A stretch of 64,000 bases of DNA, from NCBI GenBank assembly GCA_020809705.1, contig CP085826.1, forward strand, positions 5,208,001 to 5,272,000. The letters run 5' to 3'. The notes under the pieces were generated by a model. It saw only the letters and a program-made list of their open reading frames with translations, was not told the DNA's origin and searched no databases. The position numbers and the translations under genes are program-made. The stretch comes from Calonectria ilicicola. Its lineage: Eukaryota > Ascomycota > Sordariomycetes > Hypocreales > Nectriaceae. Positions 1 to 12,431 of this stretch are shown one piece after another (position 1 is the stretch's first letter; the number at the start of each line of letters is the position of its first letter).

Positions 1-388
1 CCGACTTTGCTTTGCCTGGATCAATCCGCCCGACGGTGCTTGTTTATCGGCCGATGCACCACGGACGAAAGGACAAAACTCCAACACAATGGTTGCTTCA
101 CCAAGTTGGTTGAGATCACCTAGCTTTCCAGGGCACACATATGCGGCTACGCTAGACTAGTGCCCGCTGGAATGGTTCCCGCGACCGTAAAACGAGTAAC
201 ACGGGGCATTCTGTAACAGCTGTCCATGATAGCTGCCATGACTAGAAGACTTTCGCATCGATCTGACTCAGGAGGATCCCATTAATTCACGATCTGGAAA
301 CGGCGAAATGGGTATTGTTTCAAGGCATTTTAATGACTGGTTCTTTTGATCTATTTTTTTCTCTATTTCTTTCTTTCTTGAGAATCAT
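1..388. other. gene-free edge, 3' side of HTS1
   Basis: Left edge of the window, downstream of the histidyl-tRNA synthetase stop codon. I see no reading frame with coding character. A pyrimidine-rich tract at about 350-380 lies just past the stop of the minus-strand gene and probably belongs to its 3' untranslated region. Confidence 0.5.
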
Positions 389-2198
389 CTATGAGGAGGG
401 ATTTGCTGGTGTTTGCTCTTCAACAGGTGCCTTTTCTTCTGGCGCCTTCTCTTCAGGTGCCTTTTCCTCAACAACGGCTTGCTCAGCCGCAGGCTGCTCG
501 GTAGTTGCCTCAGCTGTCTTGACCTCGTCACCCTTAATTCCGTGGACCACTCTTAGACCTTCGGCCTGACGAGTCATCTCGTCCAATTCTCGCTTACGCT
601 GAAGGCGAACCTTGACCTCTCGGGCCATGTCCTTAAGCTCCACGAGCACACCCTCTTTCTCGGGGTGACCTTCCTGAAGTCCCATCTCCTTGATCTTAAC
701 CTTGCCCTGGGCTACCTCGTCCTCTCCGAGGAAAATGGCAAATGGGACGCCGTTGACCTCGGCTGCCTTAAATTGCGCTGGCACCTTAGGTTTAACCTTG
801 TAGAGGAACTCGGCCTAGATATCCACTATTAGAACACACTTTTTTTACAAAAACTTGTGAAAAGGAACAGCAGCTCTACAAACCTTGATACCAGCTTCCC
901 AGAGCTTGGCGCAGACTGACATACGCTCCTTCAAGAAACCTTTGCCACTGAAGGCAATGACGTATGCATCAACCTCGTTGTTTCGAACCGTGGCAGCACT
1001 CTTGTCTGCAGCCATCTTGGCCTTAGTGATGGAGAAGATTCGGTCGACACCGAATGAGATACCAACGCAGGGAATCTGATTTTTACCAGAGAACATGCCA
1101 ACGAGATTGTCATAACGACCACCAGCCGCAACACTGCCAACACCGATCGTGGGGTCATCGGAGCGGTCATCATCAGCGCCCTTCTTGCCCTTCTTTTTCG
1201 CGGGCTTAGCATCTGCGCCCTCTTGACCAGGTGTTACTGTAGGGGCGGAACCTTCTGTCACAACTTCGTAGATCAAGCCGGTGTAATAGTCAAGTCCTCG
1301 GGCCAGGCTAAGATCGAAAGAGACCCGGTCAAGCGCGCCAAAGGCCTCAAGATAGTCGAAGAGGAGGGCGATATCATCCATTCCCTGCTTCATAAAGGCA
1401 TTGGATGCAAGTTGCTCATTGGCTCGCAACTTCTCAAGCAGATCGTGCTTTCCCTTGAGAACCACCCATTCTCCGATGCGGTCAGCAACTTCTTCATCGA
1501 GACCCTTCTCAACAGTCATCTCCTTGCGAACCTCGAGCCATGGCAACTTATCTAGCTTGTCGACGGCAGACGAGATGGTGCGGATCTTGTCCTCGGGTAC
1601 TCCGCACACTTGGAAGATACCATCGAGAATCTTGCGGTGGTTCAGTTTGATCGTGTAGCTATCGCCCCATCCAAGACCCTCAAAGACCTCAGTAATGATA
1701 CGCAGAACCTCAGCGTCAGGTACCATGGGGTCAAATGTTCCTGCAATGTCGAAATCGCACTGGTAGAACTCGCGCATTCGTCCCTTGGTCATTGCAGGCT
1801 GATCTCTTCTGTAGACCTTGGCAATGTGGTAACGCTTGATGCTCTGGATGTCCTTGTTCATGGCGAGGAAACGGGCAAAGGGGACTGTGAGGTCATATCG
1901 TAGGGAGCAAATCTCGCCACCCTGGTCGGCAAGGTCGTAGATGAGCTTGCTGTCCTCGCCATATTTGCCGGCGAGGATATCTCTGAGCTCGAAGACGGGG
2001 GTATCGATGGTGACGCCTCCGTGACGCTTGAAGACTTCGGTAATGGTGCTAAAGATCTTGTCACGAATGACCATGTCCTTGCCCTCCCCTGGGAACTCTG
2101 TTAGTTCTCATTTGTATGCAGACCGGGTCGAATGGGCGGGGCGCACAGTCTTTGGTGCCCTTGGGCGTTTTGAGCTCGAACTTGGTCTTGGGCGCCAT
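389..2198 (-). CDS. HTS1: histidyl-tRNA synthetase, cytosolic form
   Basis: Class II aminoacyl-tRNA synthetase that charges tRNA-His with histidine. Exons on the minus strand are 2147-2198, 884-2088 and 389-814, giving 560 aa. Joining exon 1 to exon 2 creates a Trp codon (T|GG), and the N-terminus then reads KGTKDW followed by [10 protein letters not shown], as expected for eukaryotic HisRS. Joining exon 2 to exon 3 gives [14 protein letters not shown]. Motif 2 ([13 protein letters not shown]), the histidine-binding motif [13 protein letters not shown] and motif 3 ([10 protein letters not shown]) are intact. A Lys/Asp-rich insertion sits before [13 protein letters not shown], and the C-terminus ends in an Ala/Glu/Pro-rich tail with three EEKAP-like units. 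The introns are 58 and 69 bp. The ATG at 2198 fits the cytosolic form; an in-frame upstream extension is listed separately. Family assignment is certain; exact junctions are inferred. Confidence 0.95.
426..470 (-). repeat. three 15-bp tandem units in the HTS1 tail
   Basis: Three consecutive near-identical 15-mers (426-440, 441-455, 456-470), each of the form GGYGCCTTYTCYTCW on the plus strand, encode the repeated EEKAP units near the C-terminus of the synthetase. Such short in-frame minisatellites vary in copy number between strains. Confidence 0.85.
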
Positions 2199-2468
2199 GG
2201 TGTCGGATCGCGGGGCAGTGGCGCAAAAGGTGCGAGAAAAGCTTGAGGCGGGGAAGTCGAGGAGGGGTCTCGAGGAGGGGAGAAGAGAGGAAGAAGAGAA
2301 GAGAGGGCGGGGAAGAAGAGAGAGAGGGAGACGTGCACCAGGCGACGGCCGCAGAAGACGGTAGGGCCTCGAAGACTTCAATGCGGTTTGAGTCAAGGAG
2401 AATTTGGACACGGCGGTTGGAGTCATCCGTTCTGTGGTGGGCGTGCGAGTTCCGATAGAGGAACCCAC
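2199..2468 (-). other. HTS1: putative mitochondrial leader of HTS1 (alternative upstream start)
   Basis: The frame of HTS1 exon 1 stays open upstream of the ATG at 2198 for 90 codons, with in-frame ATGs at 2468 and 2426. From the 2426 start the added 76 residues are rich in Ser, Arg, Leu and Pro, with almost no acidic residues, and end in an Arg-containing stretch just before the cytosolic start. This looks like a mitochondrial presequence. In Saccharomyces one HTS1 gene makes both mitochondrial and cytosolic HisRS from two starts, and no second HisRS gene is visible here. The extension is seen; dual targeting is inference. Confidence 0.6.
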
Positions 2469-4801
2469 CTACCAGTCATGCAGCGGGTGCGTCACAGAAG
2501 CCAATTGCGCTTGCAATTTTTGGCAGGAAATTTTGGGAAAAAACTCGGTTAAAGCGCCGGTCGTGGCCGAAAGCAGCACCGATCAGGACCTGTACCTGCC
2601 CCGTTTGGCGGAGTGTTGCGTCCCCACTATTCCGAAGCCTCAGCGGGATGGCGGGGTATTGCCCACTGCCGGTCACCACCCAACGATTCTTATAGAACTG
2701 GTGGAGAGCTTAGCAATCTCTATCCAGGAAATTGAGGGTCTATTCGTTTTATATTTATTTTATTTTTTTCTTATTTCCACCCCAGATGAAAAATGGAGGC
2801 GAAACTATTCGTTACAATTAATATATTTCAAGTACAAAATCAAGGATCATCGATGTTTATTCAGGCTGCATTGTTCATCCATCAAGGGATTTTATGCTGA
2901 TTAACTGACTAACTTGTTCATGCCTGCACCTGCAGCATAAGAGCACAAAGAAAAGAAGGGAAAAAGAAAAAAAAAAGCCAATCCAATATTGGTCATGCCT
3001 TCTTCTGATCAGTATGCCACTTAGTTGAAATGTGAATAAAAAACCTTAGTGCAAGTTCAAGAAAGGTGAGACTTGAGAAAAGGGGATAACACACCAACTT
3101 AACTAGCATGAGCCTGGCTTAACACTACTCGTTTTTTAGATTTATGTATTGCTTAATAAGTTCTCAAATGTCCCTCGTGAATACTTACTCAAGTCAGATC
3201 AGATTAGCTTAGCATATGCAGCAAGAGCATTCATGTCCCATCCAACTGAGGGCATGTGCCTCTCATCTGACCATCATGGTAACTGTTTTAGTATTGAAAT
3301 GAATAAAAATGTCAACATGACTCAAACTGTCTAAATTACGCCATCCTCGAGAGATGATATTTACTTGTGGTGGTGACTTAACTTGGCCAAACTCTCCGAG
3401 TAGACACCTGTAGGGTAATATTGCTTACTGCCATGGACCGTGCTGATCATGACCGGGAGACGGCCAAATAAACGAAAAAAAGATAAGAATATGACATCCA
3501 TCTCTGTTAACTTTGGGAGGGGACTCCAGCTCGATCATGGTGATTGGCCCAGTAGGGTAGAATTCTGGAGCACGAGAAGTACTTCGAATACGCACCCAAA
3601 TACGCGGAATAACGACCCTGACATCCGACCACTGAATGAACTGCGCTCCACATCAGGTACTTGAAACAAAAAAGTGTCATTCCCGACATTTCCCTCCTGC
3701 AGCCATGACCGGGTCATCATGATACATTCCCGAGTTGGTCTCGTGGGTGCCTAGAAGCAGCTGAGATAACTTGGGGCCACACTGGCGCACCCGAGATGCT
3801 GTGGCTGAATGTCAAATTTGGTTGCCTTGGGAGGCCTGATTCCGTTTCTAGGCAGACATGGCATGAATCGTCTCAAGTCTAATCTGACGTACGAGCAAAT
3901 TTAGCCGCACAATATTTCTGAAAACGACACCTTGCGCGGGATGCTTGCTGGTCAGAAGGATCATTCTGCAGAACTGCTTGTCCATCCCATCCCCCTCAAA
4001 TGGGAGATGGCCGGGCACTAACCACATCCAGCGGTAGTCAGACAATCAGTGGAGACGCTTCTGAGTTGCTTGGCCGTGTGTCGACGGGTTTCGGGGTCAG
4101 GACGCGACCCGACGCCAGAGACAAGAATGCGCCACACCATAAGTGGTCTTGAAAAGGGCCTACCACTATTGGCTGCTGATGTCTAAAGGCGCATTGAAGA
4201 GCCAATGCGACAGGTCGCGCGAAGCATGCGTCTCACTGTGCTGGTGATGACCGTCAGCGTGATGATATCGCTGAGCTGATGGAGCACGAGGCAATCGTTT
4301 TCTTGGGGTATAACCTTCAGGCATTTTGCAACTCTGCCCTACACAGATGGTAAGCCAAATGGGGATTCGTGTGGGATTCATGACTGGAAACCAAAATGCT
4401 CTCGCTTAGTATGAAGATGCGTTGTATGCGTGTGCACTGTATCTGATGTGCGGCCTTGCCCGCTAACGCTCCTTGGATGGCAAAACGTTGCGCCCACATG
4501 AATCCCGTTCTGCTGCTGTCACCCGCCGTCGCTTCTCGTCGGATTCACCCCTGTCGTATTTCGTATCCGTCGGATTCGTGGCGGACTTGGCCCTCTGCAG
4601 TTCAGGAGTGGCGCACCATGTGCTATAACGGCCCACACTCATCAGCTTGGCTTCTAGCTATGTCCTCTAGCAATAACATTAGTCTCCTTTCCTGGCTGCC
4701 TATTATCGACTCTAAATTCCTCCTGTAAACAACTTGCATTTATTTCATCTTTCTCTCCCTCCTTCCCTAGATGGTGATGTTATTGCCATCCTTCTGCAGC
4801 C
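2469..4801. other. divergent intergenic region, HTS1 / ABC transporter
   Basis: This is the shared upstream region of the synthetase (minus) and the ABC transporter (plus). Roughly 2740-3350 is AT-rich with A and T runs; the rest is mixed. A perfect TGACTCA heptamer, the Gcn4/Cpc1-type site, is at 3318-3324. A pyrimidine-rich stretch (4745-4772) ending in CCTAG lies just before the ABC start and may be the 3' end of a leader intron. No convincing coding frame was found; small frames here lack any recognisable protein features. Confidence 0.5.
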
Positions 4802-7800
4802 ATGAGCAACATGGATCCTGAGAAGCCGCCTACTGGTTCCTCTTCCCCAGATTCTGACCCACGACCGCAATCACAAGCTGGCCAGGATGATACAGCCGGA
4901 GAAGCAAAGACTCGCCCGGAGCGAACGGCGACATTCCAAGATTATACGGTAATAATCCATGGCCACCACTGATTGGTGCTTCCACATCTAACATTCAACT
5001 TACAGCGTGTATTCACTTATGCGTCGAAATGGGACTTCGTCGCATATGCCGCAGGCATTGTTGCTTCAATTGGCGCCGGTGTCGTAAGGCCTCCTTAACT
5101 TTCAATTGCAACCAAGTGAACTCATTTGCTGACATGGATGCTTTGACAATATCTAGACGCTGCCCTTGATGAACGTTGTTTTTGGTATAGTTCCGCAGCA
5201 TGTCCATTGATAACCCCTAGTTTTTAACGTTGATTCTAGGTCAATTCACAAGCCACTTTACCGACTACTTTTCTGGAAAATCTACAGCGACACGGGCTGA
5301 GTTTGAAAAGGCCATCGATAGACTTTCGTGAGTTTTATACCTAAATATGACAGTTGGACCTAATTTGCTAAAGCGATACAGTCTCTACATGTTTTGCCTG
5401 TTCCTCGGACGTTTTATTCTTAATTATATCAACAAGGTAGCTCGGATCTCCTCGAATTTCTTGATTATCAGACACTGACCTTCTTTTAGTTTGTTTTCCG
5501 CATGATAGGCATCAGACTGTCGTCAGCTGTCCGATTGCATTACCTTCAGCGCCTATTCGGTCAGAGCATCCACGTTCTCGATTCCATGCCCCCGGGATAT
5601 GCTACAGCCACCATCACATCGACAGCCAATGTTCTTCAACTAGGCATATCGGAAAAATTGGGCACTTTTGTCGAGTTTAATGCGACTATAATTGCCGCCA
5701 TTGTCGTTGCATTTACCAAAAACTGGGCTCTTACTCTCGTCACTGGCTCCGTCATTCTTTTCCTCCTCCTCGTTCTTGGAACAATTCTCCCCTTCATCAT
5801 CAAGGTCAATGGAAAAATCACAAAGGTACGTAGTTTTTTATTGTGTGTTTAACATCGACTCATAACTAATTTTATATAAGGCTGAAGGAATGGCCAACGC
5901 TGTCGCTAGTGAGGCTCTGGCCAGTATTAGGATGGTGGCAGCGTGTGGTGCCGAGTCCCGCATTGCCCAAAAATATTCCAAATTTGTTGAAGAGACGAAA
6001 AAATACGGCCACCAGCTCTCCCCCCTTATTAGTGTGCAGCTTGGTTTAATTGTGAGTCTCGTTGATGATTACCCCGACTTTGATGCTGATTAATCCAGTT
6101 CTTCGGCTTGTATTCAAGCTTTGGCCTCTGTTTCTGGTATGGAATACAGTTGTATTTGAAAGGAAGCATTGACAATATTGGCGACATTCTTGTGTAAGTC
6201 ATTCATCAACCATATAAGACCGTTGGCTTACTCTTGCAGGGTCTTGCTCTCCGTCATGATCATGATCATCTCCTTGGAGCGTACCTCGACCCCACTGCTT
6301 GCTGTTGGAAAAGCAACCGTTGCCGCTTGCGAGTTCTTCATTGTAATCGATGCCCCGCAACCTGAAAGAGGCCACCTTAAGGCGCCCGAGATTTCTGCCA
6401 CAGACGACATCGTTTTTGAAGGTGTAACATTCGCCTACCCGAGCCGACCCCATGTCAAAGTATTGGACAATCTAGATTTGCGAATCGAATCAGGCAAAAT
6501 CAATGCTGTCGTTGGCCCGTCAGGGTCGGGAAAGAGTACGATTGTAGGTCTGATTCAACGATGGTATTCACTTCAGGATCAACACATTTTTGCCAAGGCA
6601 ATCCAAAAGGACAATGGAAAAAAGAAGAAATCCGGAGAGGAAGAAGAAGAAAAGGACCAGGAGCAAGGGGAACCCGAAAATACCGGCCCGCCCATCGAAC
6701 TTTCAGGGAGAGTTTCCACTGCTGGTCACGCCTTGGACGAAATTGACTTGAAATGGTGGAGATGTCAGATTGGTCTTGTCCAACAGGAGCCCTTCCTTTT
6801 CAACGACACTATTTACCACAATGTCGCTCATGGCTTGATTGGGTCCGAATGGGAGGATGAGTCCGAAGAGAAGAAAAGGGAGCTGGTTAAGGAAGCCTGC
6901 AATGAAGCATTTGCTGACGAGTTTGTCGATAAGCTGCCCGAGGTCGGTAATACCTAGTTCCTCAACGTCATCACACTGGCTAACATCTCACAGGGTTACG
7001 ACACTATTGTTGGCGACAGTGGTGCCAAGCTTTCCGGTGGCCAACGCCAACGCATTGCCATTGCTCGATCAATCGTGAGAAAGCCAAAGATCCTCATCCT
7101 AGACGAAGCTACTAGTGCCATCGACGTCCGTGGCGAGCGAATTGTGCAAGCTGCTTTGGATCGTGTCGCTCGAAACCGTACCACCATCACTATTGCCCAC
7201 CGTCTTTCCACTATCAAAAAAGCCGACCGCATCATTGTCCTAAAGAAGGGCCAGGTTGTGGAAACTGGTACCCATGACACCCTCATTGAAAAGGAAGATG
7301 GCGTGTATTCCGCACTTGTCCACGCCCAGGCGTTGTCTCTTGGGGAACCCACCGAAGCAGGCCACGAATCTTCCGACGAGGAAAAGCCTGAGTTGAAACA
7401 GGTAAAGAGTATTGCAGCATCCGAGGGCGGAGAAAATAAAGAGGAAGTCGAAGATAAACAGAGAAACTTTTTTGATAGTTTCGGTCGCTTCTTCTACGAG
7501 TCCAAGAACGTTTGGCCGCTCTTTGGCCTCACTATCGTCGCCGGCGCTGCCATCGGAGCGGCAATCCCTATTCAGGCATGGCTGTTTGGAAAAGTAATCG
7601 TTTCGGTACAGTTCACAGATGAAAACAAGGTACGCCACCAAGGCACCTTCTGGTCGCTCATGTGGGTGGCGCTAGCTGTGGCCGTTGGTCTTTCGTACTT
7701 CGTTTGTGTCTTCATTGCCACCAAGATGTCGGCAATTGTCCGAGCCAAGTACCAGAGACAGTACTTTGACGCCATCTTGTTCCAGAAGACTTCGTTCTTC

Positions 7801-9280
7801 GATATGGAGGACCATTCTCACGGCACGATGACATCCCGTATCGCAGGTGACCCGAAGCAACTGGAGGAACTCATGGGGATGAACATGGCCAGCGTCTTCA
7901 TTGCTTGCTTCAACTTGACTGGATCTGTCGCCATTGCTTTTTCCTTTGCCTGGAAACTGGCCCTAGTTGCCGCCTGCGTCGTCCTCCCCATTATGCTCTT
8001 CTCGACTTACTGGCGCTTCAGATACGAGATGCGCTTCGAGAAGATGAACAACGAAGTGTTTTCCGAGAGCTCCAAGTTTGCATCCGAGTCCATAGCCGCC
8101 TTTAGGACGGTGACTGCCCTGACTATGGAGGAATCCATCTGCGAGCGATACGAGAGGCTACTTCGAGGACATGTCACCGAGGCGTACAAAAAGGCCAGAT
8201 GGGTCAGCCTCATTTTTGGCTTTTCTGATAGCGCCAGCATGGCTTGTCAGGCACTAAACTTTTGGTACGGTGGGCGGCTGCTTGCCGGGCACAAGATCGA
8301 GCTTCTCAGCTTCTTCGTCTGCTTCATGGCCATCACAAACGGCAGCGAGGCCGCTGGCCAAGCCCTGGGCTTCGGGCCCAACGCTGCGCAGGTTACGGCC
8401 GCGGCAAACCGCATCCTCAACATGCGAGAGTCCCGGATCAAAGACAAGATTTCCACGTCTCAAGAGATTCCGGATACTGACGGCGGAATCAAGCTTGAGC
8501 TGCAAAACATTCACTTCAAGTACCCCACCCGGAGCACACCGGTGTTCAAGGGGCTCAACCTCACCATTGAAAAGGGCCAGTTTGCGGCACTTGTCGGAGC
8601 GTCAGGCTGCGGGAAAACATCCATCATCTCTCTCTTGGAGCGCTTCTACGACCTGGACAAGGGCCGAATCCTCTGCAACGGCAAAGATGCCACCGAGGTC
8701 AACGTGTTTGAGTACCGCAAGTATCTTTCTCTGGTTGCCCAGGAAGCTACTCTGTTCCAGGGGACAATCCGGGAAAACATCCTCCTTGGTGTAGACCCCG
8801 AATCGATAACCGAAGAACAACTCCATCAAATCTGCCGAGACGCATCGATCCATGACTTCATCATCTCCCTCCCCGAAGGGTACAATACCAACATTGGCTC
8901 TCGCGGCGTGTCGCTCTCTGGTGGACAGAAGCAACGTGTTGCCATTGCTCGTGCCCTTATCCGCCAGCCAAAGGTTCTGCTCCTGGACGAGGCTACCAGC
9001 TCCCTTGACTCAGAAAGCGAAAAGCTTGTGCAGGCAGCCTTTGAACGGGCGAGCAAAGGACGGACCATGGTCGTGGTTGCTCATCGGCTTGCCACCGTCC
9101 AGAATGCTGACATTATTTTTGTACTTGGCGAAGGGCAGCTGTTGGAGCAGGGCACTCATTCCGAGTTGTTGAAGAAGAGGGGCGTTTATTGGCACATGGT
9201 GAGTAAAATAAACCTATTCCAAACTTGTAGAGAGACGCTAACTCGGTTAATAGTGTCAAAGCCAGGCGTTAGATCGATAG
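4802..9280 (+). CDS. full-size ABCB (MDR/P-glycoprotein type) multidrug transporter
   Basis: ATP-driven membrane exporter with two transmembrane domains and two nucleotide-binding domains. Exons: 4802-4948, 5006-5083, 5157-5184, 5240-5327, 5382-5436, 5490-5825, 5881-6051, 6099-6193, 6240-6942, 6994-9198, 9254-9280, giving 1,310 aa, a normal family length. NBD1 has Walker A GPSGSGKST (about residue 425), LSGGQRQR (about 580) and Walker B ILILDEATSAID. NBD2 has GASGCGKT (about 1102), LSGGQKQR (about 1208) and VLLLDEATSSLD. Both catalytic Glu and both switch His (AHRLST, AHRLAT) are present, so both ATP sites look competent. A Lys/Glu-rich insertion lies between Walker A and the Q-loop of NBD1. 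The last 27-bp exon restores the usual ending HMCQSQALDR; reading through intron 10 would give a spurious tail. The exon 9 donor (GTCGGT) is weak but keeps frame. Substrate is unknown. Confidence 0.93.
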
Positions 9281-9521
9281 ATTGGGACTTCCTAAATATT
9301 GCGATTAGGAGAACATGTAAAAACACACACATCTCTCTCCCATCAAGACGTTGGTTGATTCGACATTCATAGATACTCTTCTCTGTAATATTCTATTCAT
9401 GTAAAACTACACTTTGAATTGAGAAAAATACATGGCAATCAAGTCCGGTATTCCAACTCCTTGCTGAAACCTCTATAAAATGATACCCCATAATTCATTC
9501 ATGATGAGTGTCTATCACATG
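9281..9521. terminator. convergent 3' region between ABC transporter and hydrolase
   Basis: This 241-bp AT-rich gap separates two convergent genes. It must contain both polyadenylation regions. No exact AATAAA is certain, but AATA-rich stretches occur around 9390-9430. Confidence 0.35.
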
Positions 9522-10818
9522 TTAAGCCTGACGCCCAAATAACTGCTCTAGTTCCTTGATGATGTGGTTTTTATGGGTCATGACAAAGTCGTGGCTGCCA
9601 GGTAGGACACGCCATATCACATTATCTTCTCCGCCAGCCAATGGAAGAGCGTCTCTCTCATACTCAGCTCGGTCGATAATTTCATCTGATTCAGCCAACA
9701 GAATGGCTGTGGTGCCTGGCTTTCGCTTAGCCAACTTAGCCCAACTCTCATGCTGGTGGGTCAAGGGACCATGACGAATACATGACATAAAGGCGGGGAC
9801 AAAGCCATGGTGGTGGACGACCATCCAACGAACGTAGTCCATAACGTCTTTTTCAAGATCATCGGGATCTTCAGTATCAGCAACTTCATGTGCCTCGGCA
9901 GCAGCAACCTCGGCGACTTTGGCAACAGGGTCAACCACAGGTACCTTGGCCACTCGACCTGATGCAATAGGCTTCTGAAGCCGTTGGCGGGTAGCGATGG
10001 CAAGGATACGTTCGGGAACATAGCCGGATTTGAAGATAAATTGAGAGGCTCGGCCGAAGGACTCAGGACGGATGAGTCCAGCAGGAGCGAGAAGGACCAG
10101 ATCCTTGACCAGGTTGGGGAAGGTAATGGCAAAGTGAACGGCAATGCCACCGCCAAGGGAGTAACCAATAAGGCGTAGACCGTTATCGCCAGTCCAGGGG
10201 AGTGGACTAGAGGCAAGGGCGAGAAGCATTTGGCTGACGTAGAGGCGAGCATCATGGGGGAGATCAGCGACACCATCAGAGAAGCCGCGGCCGAAAAGAT
10301 CCTATGAATATTTGTATGAATAAATTAATCCATTTGAGAAGGTGAGTAGATGGGGGGCCTACAAAGAGCATCACCCGGTAGCCGCGTTTGACGAGGTCGT
10401 TGGCTATGGGCATGAGGGTGATGCACGGAGTACTGATGCCGTGAACGAAGAGAATCTTTTCACCCGTCTCGGGACCAAACTCGTAGACACGCATGGTGCC
10501 ATACTGGAGAATAGTCAGTATCTCTCACTTGGCCAAAATATCTGTGTAGTCCCCCAACATCGGGCTCGACTACGCAGAATGAGCCCCACTCACCGGCGTT
10601 TCTACATCCCGGGCTCCAGGCAATACGCCAGGATAGTATGCTAGCGGTTTGGAGCCATCGGTTTTGGAGTGGGCAGAGCCCGTCTTGAGAGGGTTGGAGA
10701 GAACCTTTGGGAGGACAGGCCAGAGAGCCGCACGAGCGAGCGCAAGCACACCAACAGTGGCGAGTGCTGCTGTAGTCGCGACCAGGGCCGGGCTGGGAAG
10801 CTCGGGGGTGGATGCCAT
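9522..10818 (-). CDS. membrane-anchored alpha/beta hydrolase
   Basis: Serine hydrolase of the alpha/beta fold, probably an esterase or lipase-like enzyme of unknown substrate. Minus-strand exons 10594-10818, 10363-10503 and 9522-10301 join in frame to 381 aa. The N-terminus (about residues 10-35) is hydrophobic and Ala/Leu-rich, a likely membrane anchor or signal. Fold landmarks are the oxyanion-hole strand ILFVHGIS, DLFGRGFSDG, the nucleophile elbow GYSLGGG (Ser about 170), a possible acid in ESDEIID, and a C-terminal His in GSHDFVMTH. An Ala/Val/Glu-rich cap insertion follows the nucleophile half. It is convergent with the ABC transporter and may be functionally linked to the nearby cluster, but nothing in the sequence proves this. 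Confidence 0.88.
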
Positions 10819-12431
10819 ATCGGGGAGAACTCGAGGCAGAGCTGCAGATAGACGAAGGTGACTCTCTGACGGACAGCTGACGGCGAGGGAGGGGCTCAGG
10901 GTGCAAAAAGGTTAAGAAGCCGCTCGACCCTAAAACCGAAGTTGTGTTGTGCGAATATGCAAGGCTGACTAGCGAAGGTGATAAGTAATAAGACCAAGCA
11001 CAGCCTGTGGTGGCGTGGTCCTTTCGTCCCGTTTAATGTTAACTTCTGCACCAATCAACCTACCCGCCGTGGTGGAATAGTCCAATGCGTGCTAGATTGG
11101 CTGTAGAGTAGTGATACCCAATCCAGAAATAGGTCACGCCTCGCGCGCAGGAAAAGCACCTATGGGAGATGACGGCGATGCAAGAAGCGAGACAAGACAG
11201 ACTGACAGGGTGAGCTGACGTGCAATATGACGCACTCAGGTGTCATCCAGCAAAAGCAGAGTGAATCACGTCACCGAATTTGGGCCGCTTGGCCAATATG
11301 TAGTTAAAGGCAGGCACCAGATCCGTCGTTCCCACCTTACTGTGCTACAGTGCCATACGTGCTCCTGCACTAATTAATTACTCAACTACCAGTAGGTACT
11401 GTACTTATAAGTTCCCACCGGCTGGTTCGGGACGCCAGAGGGTCGAGTCTCAGGCGCTAGCTGCAATCGCCCATCGCCCTGGCTGAATCGCGGGGCAATC
11501 CCTGCCAGTGCACCTGCCCACGTTGGGCGTCACCCGTGTGCGAGGGCCTGCGATGAGCCCCATCTTGGGCCAGTGCCAAACAGCCAGTGAATGTGCTTGG
11601 CTGCCCCCACGGGCTGGTTTAAAGGAATGAGTGGATGAACCTCTCTTTGTGTTCTAAAAAGGAAACCGGCCGACGCAGTTCATATGTGGCTATAGTCTGC
11701 CCACCGAACCCATCGATCCCGTCGACGTGCCCAATTTCACATGTGAACAGAACATGCCCAAGACAGTCTCGGGGCACTAGAAAGAGTGACCATGAGGCCA
11801 TTCGCATGCGACACCTCAAGATAAGGCCAACCGTTTGACTCTTTTTGCCTATCTTTAACAGCACCACGTGTCATACAGTCTCAATCGCTTTCGGCCTTAT
11901 CATGCGTGCATGTATGATATACCCTGTGAAAGACTGTGTGCACACGCCACACTTTTCCATGATACTTACTCCTGATTGAACCAGCAACATATTCAATATT
12001 TCTCTCTAGAAAGGAAATATGATATAAAGAATCAGTGCTGAAGGCCAGTCGAATTCTGTGACCTTGAAGAAAAGATTAACAGGGGAGCAATCCTCCAAGC
12101 GGTTCATTGCCGTGATGCGCCACGGATCACTTTCAACTACTTTGTGACAATTCTACTCTGATTTAGAAATTCCTCCAAATGCTTTCTTTCCTTCTCTTAT
12201 TTCGGGGTATAAATAATCTATCTGTATATGCGAGTTGTGACACAAGCACAACCCCGCCTAGAAACCTTTTTGTTGCCCAGTTTTGTCATCCAAGACCATG
12301 CTTGACGGATAGGCTCCATCCGTGTGATTCATTGCAGCTCATAAACTTCATGTACATGATGAAATGACATATACTTTTCCCAATGCAAAATTTAGTCTCC
12401 TCTCCGTTACACTCGTGCTAATTTGTTACAA
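10819..12431. other. gene-free intergenic region
   Basis: About 1.6 kb between the 5' end of the hydrolase and the 3' end of the zinc-finger regulator, both on the minus strand. It should hold the hydrolase promoter (right after 10819) and the regulator's 3' untranslated region (AT-rich, around 12160-12430). I see no coding frame, RNA gene or long repeat. Confidence 0.5.

Noticed and set aside
7412..9068. Several 60-110 codon frames on both strands inside the ABC transporter
   Set aside because: Shadows of the transporter's long coding exon.
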